A stretch of 32,297 nt of DNA from an uncultured Actinomycetes bacterium (GTDB lineage: Bacteria; Actinomycetota; Thermoleophilia; Gaiellales; F1-60-MAGs149): NCBI GenBank assembly GCA_903873565.1, contig CAIQOY010000107.1, positions 1-32,297 on the forward strand. The letters run 5' to 3'. The notes below the pieces were generated by a model. That model did no database searches, had not been told where the DNA came from, and saw only the letters and a program-made list of their open reading frames with translations. Below are positions 1-5,132 of the stretch, one piece after another (the first letter of the stretch is position 1; every line of letters starts with the position of its first letter). Both the position numbers and the translations under genes were made by a program.

Positions 1-45
1 GAGGTGCTCGGCCTTGCGGGCCGTGCGGACGGGGTCGGCGTGCAT
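1..45 (-). CDS. Possible 5' end of a gene running off the left edge
   Basis: Reading leftward from an ATG at 45-43, fifteen codons remain in the window and give MHADPVRTARKAEHL, every codon ending in G or C. The ATG overlaps a TGA in another frame (TGATG). No convincing ribosome binding site precedes it. The RKAEHL stretch resembles the beginning of type 2 isopentenyl-diphosphate isomerases, but 15 residues cannot establish that. It conflicts with the plus-strand reading of the same bases given in the next entry, and at most one is likely to be right. Confidence 0.3.
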   Translation of the reverse strand, partial: MHADPVRTARKAEHL

Positions 46-224
46 CACCCCGCGTATCGCAGCGCGCCGCCGTGCGGCCGCCGGGCGCGGAACCGCCCGT
101 CGGGTCGTTCGCCGCCCGCTTCACGCTCGTGGTGCGGCCCGACCGGCGGGTCGTGGGCGTGACCGCGTCGGTGCCGGGCGACGCGGCGCGCGCCTGGCCG
201 GTGCGAATCGCCCGCCCGGCCTGA
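3..224 (+). CDS. Possible 3' end of an unidentified plus-strand gene
   Basis: The frame ending at the TGA at 222-224 has coding-like base periodicity from about 60 onward: third positions almost all G/C, second positions poorest in G/C. The peptide is balanced, with segments such as FAARFTLVVRPD and VVGVTASVPGDAARAW. Upstream of about 60 this frame loses that pattern and a different plus frame or the minus strand looks better. Either the gene starts near the GTG at 72, or there is a frameshift near 60, or only the tail is real. The product is unknown. Confidence 0.3.
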   Translation, partial: GARPCGPCGRGRRASPRVSQRAAVRPPGAEPPVGSFAARFTLVVRPDRRVVGVTASVPGDAARAWPVRIARPA

Positions 225-241
225 CCCGCCCCCGCGCCGGG

Positions 242-823
242 TCAGTCGCGCCCGAGGAGGCCCTTGAGCTTGGCCTTCGTGACGTCGGCCGCGATGCCGA
301 CGGCGGAGGGCTCGTCGGCGGCCACCGACGGCGGCGGCGCCTCGCCGCGCGCCTTCGCCTCGGCCCCGGCGAGCAGGGTCGCCTCCATCGCCTTGGCCAT
401 CTCGCCGATCATGCGCCCGGCGACGTCCGTCATGATCCCGCGGCCCATCTGGGCCACCCGGCCGGTGATCAGGAGGTCCGAGCTGACCGCGACGTGGCTC
501 GCCGCACCGCCCTCGGCGGGCGCGACTCGCATGGTCAGGAGCGCCTGGGCGGTGCCCTGCCCGCGCGCCTCCGTGGCCTTCGCGCGCATCACGGCGGTGC
601 GCTGCGCGTCGTCCTGGGACTCGATCGCCACCTCGCCCTTGTAGGACAGCTGCATCGGGCCCATCTTCATCGTCACCACCGCGTCGAACGCCCCGTTCTC
701 GCGCCGGCCGGTGATCTCGGCGCCGGGGATGCACGGGGCGACGCGCTCGACGTCCGTCATCAGGGCGTACGTGTCGTCGGGCGACGCGGCGACGGTGAAC
801 TCGTTCTCGATCAGGATGCCCAT
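242..823 (-). CDS. coxG: CoxG-like SRPBCC family protein
   Basis: This 193-residue protein matches the carbon monoxide dehydrogenase subunit G (CoxG) family of the SRPBCC/START-like fold. Visible hallmarks are the opening MGILIENEFTVAAS, an ALMTDVERVAPCIPGAE segment (a typical CoxG start with a Pro-Gly-Ala turn), the MKMGPMQLSYKGEVAI strand, and a long C-terminal helix rich in Ala/Lys. CoxG is thought to help recruit or assemble molybdenum hydroxylases at the membrane. No coxS, coxM or coxL is present in the window, so it is an orphan here and may serve another molybdoenzyme or just bind a hydrophobic ligand. The start at 823 is chosen because GGAGGAG lies at the right spacing; the open frame extends further upstream but without family similarity. 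Confidence 0.85.
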   Translation of the reverse strand: MGILIENEFTVAASPDDTYALMTDVERVAPCIPGAEITGRRENGAFDAVVTMKMGPMQLSYKGEVAIESQDDAQRTAVMRAKATEARGQGTAQALLTMRVAPAEGGAASHVAVSSDLLITGRVAQMGRGIMTDVAGRMIGEMAKAMEATLLAGAEAKARGEAPPPSVAADEPSAVGIAADVTKAKLKGLLGRD

Positions 824-854
824 TGCGCTCGCTCCTCCGGCGGCCGGTGGGTCG

Positions 855-883
855 ATTGTTCCCGGCCTGCGGCGCCGATGCAA
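855..883 (-). promoter_or_regulatory. Predicted promoter of coxG-like gene
   Basis: On the minus strand TTGCAT (883-878) is followed after exactly 17 bases by AACAAT (860-855), each matching 4 of 6 consensus bases. A start near 848 would give a leader of about 25 bases containing the GGAGGAG ribosome binding site. Confidence 0.4.
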
Positions 884-977
884 GCGCCGGGTTCGCGGCC
901 TTCCCGCGTCGGCGGGCGGTGCGGGCGCCGTACGGTGGTCCGAGCCGTCGAATCACGCGCATCCATCCGCGGCGAGG

Positions 978-1003
978 GGAATAGCGATAGGCTGAGAAAC
1001 GTT
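978..1003 (+). promoter_or_regulatory. SigR/SigH-like ECF promoter candidate for lon
   Basis: GGAAT at 978-982 and GTT at 1001-1003 are separated by 18 bases, matching the GGAAT-N18-GTT pattern known for the thiol/heat-stress sigma factors SigR (Streptomyces) and SigH (Mycobacterium). The element lies in the only AT-rich stretch of the coxG-lon gap, about 60 bases before the lon start. A stress promoter would fit a quality-control protease. That it is active, and which sigma factor is used, are inferences. Confidence 0.45.
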
Positions 1004-1020
1004 GAGTCTGATAGCAATAG
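981..1020 (+). repeat. 10-bp direct repeat pair upstream of lon
   Basis: ATAGCGATAG (981-990) and ATAGCAATAG (1011-1020) differ at one base and lie 30 bp apart centre to centre, close to three helical turns, on the same DNA face. They flank the -10 part of the GGAAT-N18-GTT element. They could be operator half-sites, or simply low-complexity AT-rich sequence. Confidence 0.4.
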
Positions 1021-1063
1021 ATCTCTGCCCCGGCCCGCACGATCCCATCCCCGGAAGGACCCC

Positions 1064-3415
1064 GTGAACGACACCCCGACCCCCGACCCCCAGCCCACCT
1101 TCCTGCCCCTGATCCCGCTCGAGGACGCCCTCGTCCTGCCCGGCATGGCCCTCAGCGTCGACCTCGCCTCGCCCGAGGCCAACGCCGCCGTCGACGAGGT
1201 CGGCGACGACCGCCGCGTCGTGCTCGTGCCCCGCGTCGACGGGCGCTTCGCCACGATCGGCGTCGTCGCCCAGCTCGAGGGCGAGCCCGCGATGCTGCCC
1301 GGCGGCAGCCGCGGCGTCACCCTGCGCGCCCTGCACCGCGCCGAGCTCGGCCGCGCCGAGGCCGCCGGCGGCGCCCTGCGCATCGAGGTCGCCGAGCGCC
1401 CCGACCCCGACGACCCGGGCGACGAGGCCCGCGAGCTGGCCCGCGAGTACCGCGCGATCGTCGAGGAGATCCTCGAGGCGCGCGGCAACCGCCCCGTGAT
1501 CGCGATGCTGCGCCAGATCGACGAGCCCGGCGCCCTGGCCGACACCGCCGGCTTCTCCCCCGACCTCTCCTACGAGCGCAAGCTCGAGCTGCTCGAGACC
1601 GTCGACGTGGAGCAGCGCCTCCGCAAGGTGACGGCCTGGATGCGCGACGTGCTGGCCGAGATCGCCGTGCGCGAGCGGATCCGCGAGGACGTCGCCGAGG
1701 GCATGGAGAAGTCGCAGCGCGAGTACCTGCTGCGCCGCCAGCTCGACGCCATCCGCAAGGAGCTCGGCGACCTCGAGGGCACCGACGGCGACGAGTTCGA
1801 GCGCTACCGCCGGCGCATCGCCGACTCGGCGATGCCGGAGGAGGCGCGCCACGAGGCCGAGCGCGAGGTCGACCGGCTCGAGTCCGGCGCCCAGGGTCCC
1901 GAGGCCTCCACGATCCGCACCTACCTCGACGCCCTGCTCGACGTGCCGTGGGGCGTCCTCAGCGAGGAGTCCGGCGACGTCCAGGGCGCCCGCGCGATCC
2001 TCGACGCCGACCACGCCGGCCTCGACGACGTCAAGGAGCGGATCGTCGAGCACCTCGCGGTCCGGAAGTTCCGGCGCGAGCGCGAGATCGAGGACGGCAA
2101 GGCCGGCGTGATCCTGGCCCTCGTCGGCCCGCCCGGCGTCGGCAAGACGTCGCTCGGCGAGTCGATCGCCCGGGCGCTCGGACGCGAGTTCGTGCGCGTC
2201 GCCCTCGGCGGCGTCCGCGACGAGGCGGAGATCCGCGGCCACCGCCGCACCTACGTCGGCGCGATGCCGGGCCGCTTCGTGCGCGCCCTGCGCGACGCCG
2301 GCACGATGAACCCGGTGATCCTCCTCGACGAGGTCGACAAGCTCGGCTCGGACTGGCGCGGCGACCCCTCGAGCGCGCTGCTCGAGGTGCTCGACCCCGC
2401 CCAGAACTCGACCTTCCGCGACCACTACCTCGACGTCGAGGTCGACCTCTCGCAGGTCCTCTTCCTGGCCACCGCCAACATGGCCGACCAGATCCCGCCG
2501 GCCCTCTACGACCGGCTCGAGGTGATCACCCTCGACGGCTACACCGACGACGAGAAGGTCGCCATCGCCACGGGCTACCTGGTGCCGCGCCAGCGGACCC
2601 GCAACGGCCTGCTCGACGACGAGGCGACCGTCTCCGAGGAGGCGGTCCGCAAGGTGATCCGCGACCACACCCGCGAGGCGGGGGTGCGCACCCTCGAGCG
2701 CCAGCTCGGCACGCTGCTGCGCAAGGCCGCGACGCGCCTGGCGGCCGGCGAGGCGTCGGCCCCGATCGCGATCGGGACGGACGACGTGGAGCGCGACCTC
2801 GGCCGCGCGAAGTTCCACGACGAGGTGGCCGAGCGCACCGGCGTCGCCGGCGTGGCCACCGGCCTCGCCGTGACCAGCGTCGGCGGCGACGTCCTCTTCG
2901 TCGAGGCCTCCTCGCACCCCGGCACGGGCGGCCCCACCCTGACCGGCCAGCTCGGCGACGTGATGCGCGAGTCCGCCACGATCGCGCTGACCCACGTGCG
3001 CTCGAACGCCGCGCACTACGGCATCGACAGCCGCCAGTTCGAGGACCGGCAGTTCCACCTGCACGTGCCGGCGGGCGCCGTGCCCAAGGACGGCCCCTCG
3101 GCGGGCGTCACGATGTCCATCGCGCTCGTCTCGCTCCTGACCGGCCGCCACGTGCGCCCGGACGTCGCGATGACCGGCGAGGTGACCCTGCGCGGCCGCG
3201 TCCTGCCGGTCGGCGGCATCAAGCAGAAGGTGCTCGCCGCCCACCGCGCGGGCGTCACGGACGTGATCATCCCGAAGCGCAACGAGGCCGACCTCGAGGA
3301 CGTGCCCGACGAGGTGCTGGCGGAGCTGACGGTGCACCCCGTGGCCACCCTCGAGGAGGCCCTGGAGGTCGCGCTCGAGCCGGCCGTCCACTGGGACGAG
3401 CTGGCGATCGGCTGA
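1064..3415 (+). CDS. lon: ATP-dependent protease La (Lon)
   Basis: A 783-residue LonA protease, normal length for the family. It degrades damaged and regulatory proteins in the cytoplasm as a hexameric AAA+ machine. Order of domains: N-terminal substrate-binding domain (about 10-200), a coiled helical linker with AVRERIREDVAEGMEKSQ, AAA+ module with Walker A GPPGVGKTS (355-363) and Walker B ILLDEVDK (419-426), then the protease domain with the catalytic Ser in KDGPSAG (S679) and Lys in GGIKQK (K722), the same dyad numbers as in E. coli Lon. The GTG at 1064 is taken as start because GGAAGGA precedes it and the conserved FLPLIPLEDALVLPGM motif follows closely; the frame stays open far upstream by chance in GC-rich DNA. 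Confidence 0.97.
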   Translation: MNDTPTPDPQPTFLPLIPLEDALVLPGMALSVDLASPEANAAVDEVGDDRRVVLVPRVDGRFATIGVVAQLEGEPAMLPGGSRGVTLRALHRAELGRAEAAGGALRIEVAERPDPDDPGDEARELAREYRAIVEEILEARGNRPVIAMLRQIDEPGALADTAGFSPDLSYERKLELLETVDVEQRLRKVTAWMRDVLAEIAVRERIREDVAEGMEKSQREYLLRRQLDAIRKELGDLEGTDGDEFERYRRRIADSAMPEEARHEAEREVDRLESGAQGPEASTIRTYLDALLDVPWGVLSEESGDVQGARAILDADHAGLDDVKERIVEHLAVRKFRREREIEDGKAGVILALVGPPGVGKTSLGESIARALGREFVRVALGGVRDEAEIRGHRRTYVGAMPGRFVRALRDAGTMNPVILLDEVDKLGSDWRGDPSSALLEVLDPAQNSTFRDHYLDVEVDLSQVLFLATANMADQIPPALYDRLEVITLDGYTDDEKVAIATGYLVPRQRTRNGLLDDEATVSEEAVRKVIRDHTREAGVRTLERQLGTLLRKAATRLAAGEASAPIAIGTDDVERDLGRAKFHDEVAERTGVAGVATGLAVTSVGGDVLFVEASSHPGTGGPTLTGQLGDVMRESATIALTHVRSNAAHYGIDSRQFEDRQFHLHVPAGAVPKDGPSAGVTMSIALVSLLTGRHVRPDVAMTGEVTLRGRVLPVGGIKQKVLAAHRAGVTDVIIPKRNEADLEDVPDEVLAELTVHPVATLEEALEVALEPAVHWDELAIG

Positions 3416-3421
3416 GCCCGG

Positions 3422-3450
3422 TCCCGCCGCCGCCCGCGGCGGCGGCGGGA
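3422..3450 (+). terminator. Perfect 13-bp hairpin downstream of lon
   Basis: TCCCGCCGCCGCC (3422-3434) pairs perfectly with GGCGGCGGCGGGA (3438-3450) around a 3-base loop, seven bases after the lon stop. No T-run follows, as is common in very GC-rich genomes, so termination is likely but not certain. The right arm is duplicated 32 bp downstream. Confidence 0.55.
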
Positions 3451-3501
3451 TCGACTAGCCTCCCCCCGCGGCGGCGGCGGGATCGACTAGCCTCCCCCCG
3501 C
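3433..3501 (+). repeat. 32-bp tandem duplication in lon-adh gap
   Basis: Bases 3433-3469 recur identically at 3465-3501, a perfect tandem repeat of period 32 with a 5-base overhang. Each unit holds the right arm of the lon hairpin, a TAGCCT box and a C-run. It looks like a recent slipped-strand duplication. Confidence 0.92.
3456..3493 (+). promoter_or_regulatory. Duplicated -10-like boxes for iron-type ADH
   Basis: TAGCCT at 3456-3461 and again at 3488-3493 fits the TANNNT form seen before many genes of this window. The downstream box would give a leader of about 20 bases with GAGGAG as the ribosome binding site; the upstream one adds 32 bases. No clear -35 is visible. Confidence 0.35.
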
Positions 3502-3519
3502 ATCGACGAGGAGAGGACC

Positions 3520-4680
3520 ATGCTCGAGCCGCTCGCTTCCTTCGGCAACCACCTGCCCATCAAGATCCGCTTCGGCGACGGCGAGATCGCGCGCCTGCCG
3601 GAGGTCCTGGCCGCCGAGGGCGCCACGAGCACCGTGATCGTGATCGACCGCGCGATGGTCGACCATCCCTCGATCGCGGCCGCGCTCGCGACGGCGCCGG
3701 GTGCGGTCACCCACTGGGTCAAGGAGCCGGGCGAGCCCACCACCGACGACGTCGCCTCGTGCGCGCAGGCGCTCGGGGACGCGGGGGCCGACGCGATCGT
3801 GGCGGTCGGCGGCGGCTCGGCGATGGACACCGCGAAGGCGGCGCGCCTCGTGCACGGCAGCGGCCGGCCGTACGCCGACTGGGCCGCCGGGAAGGCCGAG
3901 CACGCGGACTGGCCCACCCTCTTCATCACCGTCCCCACCACCTCGGGCACGGGCTCCGAGGTGTCGGGCGGCATCGTCGTCACCGACTCGGAGACGCACC
4001 GCAAGGCCGGCATCGCGCACCCCACCGTGCGCGCCCGCTACGCGATCGTCGACCCCGAGCTGACCCACGGCCTGCCCCCCGCGCCCACCATGTACGCCGG
4101 CATCGACGCGATCGCCCAGGCGATCGCCGCCGTCGCCGTGGTCGCGCGCACGCCGATCGGCAACGGCATCGCCTTCGAGTCGATCCGCTACGGCGTCGAG
4201 GCCCTGCCGGCCGCGATCGCCAACGGCGCCGACGCGGGCGCCCGCTCGCGGATGGCCGCCTGCTCGCTGCTCGGCGGCCTCTGCATGAACATCTCCGACT
4301 GCGGCTCCGAGCACTCGATCGCGCAGTCGATCGGCGGCCGCTACGGCCTCCCGCACGGCCTCACCATCGGCCTCGTCCTGGCCGAGACGATGGATGTCGA
4401 CCGCACCGCCGAGCCGGAGCTCTTCGACCGCATCGCCGACGCGATGGGCTGGCCCGACCAGGGCCGCGGCGACGGCTCGCGCGCCGTGGCCGCCGTGCAC
4501 GCGCTGCTCCGGGAGATCGGCTTCCCGACGCTGCGCTCCACGGGCGTCGAGGAGGATGCGCTGCCCGCGCTCGCCGAGGCCGCGATGGAGGACTACTTCA
4601 TCACGGTGGCGCCGCACCGCTGGACCGCCGAGGACGTGCTCGGCGCCTACCGGGCGGCCTGGGCGATCGAGGCGCGCTAG
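3520..4680 (+). CDS. Iron-containing (group III) alcohol dehydrogenase family protein
   Basis: A 386-residue member of the Fe-dependent alcohol dehydrogenase/maleylacetate reductase superfamily. The dinucleotide-binding signature GGGSAMDTAK (97-106) and the TVPTTSGTGSEVSG stretch (138-151) are clear. Metal ligands expected by comparison with FucO are D196, H200, H263 and H277. Here the corresponding residues are D196, Q200 (in AGIDAIAQAI), H265 (GSEHS) and H279 (LPHG), so one ligand His is Gln. The usual HAxEA context is also lost. It may use a changed metal site or act metal-independently like some maleylacetate reductases. Substrate unknown; an oxidoreductase for a small aldehyde, alcohol or oxoacid is the safe call. 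The ATG at 3520 has GAGGAGAGG just upstream. It ends 3 bases from a convergent gene. Confidence 0.9.
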   Translation: MLEPLASFGNHLPIKIRFGDGEIARLPEVLAAEGATSTVIVIDRAMVDHPSIAAALATAPGAVTHWVKEPGEPTTDDVASCAQALGDAGADAIVAVGGGSAMDTAKAARLVHGSGRPYADWAAGKAEHADWPTLFITVPTTSGTGSEVSGGIVVTDSETHRKAGIAHPTVRARYAIVDPELTHGLPPAPTMYAGIDAIAQAIAAVAVVARTPIGNGIAFESIRYGVEALPAAIANGADAGARSRMAACSLLGGLCMNISDCGSEHSIAQSIGGRYGLPHGLTIGLVLAETMDVDRTAEPELFDRIADAMGWPDQGRGDGSRAVAAVHALLREIGFPTLRSTGVEEDALPALAEAAMEDYFITVAPHRWTAEDVLGAYRAAWAIEAR

Positions 4681-4683
4681 CCC

Positions 4684-5112
4684 CTAGAGGGGCACCGGCT
4701 CGTAGGCGGGCAGGAGCGGCAGCAGCCGCTCCCAGCGGTCGATCTCGCAGCCGTTCCCGCGGCTGAGGCTCGCGTCGACGGGCACCCCGTCGAGGGTGCC
4801 CGTGATGCGCGCCTGCTCCGGTCCGCCGTAGAGCTCGGTGCAGGCCGTGTCCGGCGGGACGGGCCCGAGCGCGTCGGCCTCGGCCGTGAGCGCGGCGCAG
4901 GCCGCGCCCGGGTCGGGCAGGTCGCCGCCCGCCGGGTCGCAGGTCAGGGTCGCGGTGACGGCCGCGCCCTGGCCCTCGCCGGCCGGCCAGAGCTCGACCG
5001 AGAGCGCGGTGGCCCCGCCTTCCGCGGCCGGCGCGCCGTCGTCGCCGCCGCAGGCGCCGAGGAGCGCGAGGGCGCTGAGGGCGACGAGGGCGATCGGCGC
5101 GAGGCGGCGCAT
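4684..5112 (-). CDS. Subtilisin-inhibitor (SSI)-like lipoprotein
   Basis: This 142-residue protein starts with a basic N-region, a hydrophobic segment and the lipobox LGAC, so Cys21 should be lipidated and the rest anchored outside the membrane. The mature part resembles Streptomyces subtilisin inhibitor (MEROPS I16): LTCDPAGG, PDPGAACAAL, an ACTELYGGP segment and GNGCE. Its four cysteines C58, C72, C91 and C122 have spacings 14 and 31, close to the 15 and 30 of the two SSI disulfides. In SSI the P1 reactive residue lies two after the third Cys; here that is Glu93. Inhibition of a Glu-specific protease, or no inhibition at all, are both possible. A TAGGGT box ends six bases before the ATG, suggesting leaderless transcription. 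Confidence 0.75.
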   Translation of the reverse strand: MRRLAPIALVALSALALLGACGGDDGAPAAEGGATALSVELWPAGEGQGAAVTATLTCDPAGGDLPDPGAACAALTAEADALGPVPPDTACTELYGGPEQARITGTLDGVPVDASLSRGNGCEIDRWERLLPLLPAYEPVPL

Positions 5113-5118
5113 GCGCCC

Positions 5119-5124
5119 ACCCTA
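5119..5124 (-). promoter_or_regulatory. -10 box for leaderless lipoprotein mRNA
   Basis: TAGGGT on the minus strand ends exactly six bases upstream of the ATG at 5112, so transcription would start at or next to the start codon. No ribosome binding site is present. Confidence 0.4.
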
Positions 5125-5132
5125 GCGCCCGC

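Noticed and set aside
242-823. Part of a carbon monoxide dehydrogenase operon
   Set aside because: No large, medium or small CODH subunit or maturation gene lies within the window; CoxG-like proteins also occur alone.
1002-1023. HspR (HAIR) binding site before lon
   Set aside because: TTGAGT matches one half-site, but the expected ACTCAA partner after seven bases is absent (CAATAG instead).
953-3391. Very long open frame on the minus strand antisense to lon
   Set aside because: Composition (Val/Asp/Gly/His/Arg-rich, no recognisable motifs) is what results from reading a high-GC gene backwards; lon on the plus strand explains the DNA completely.
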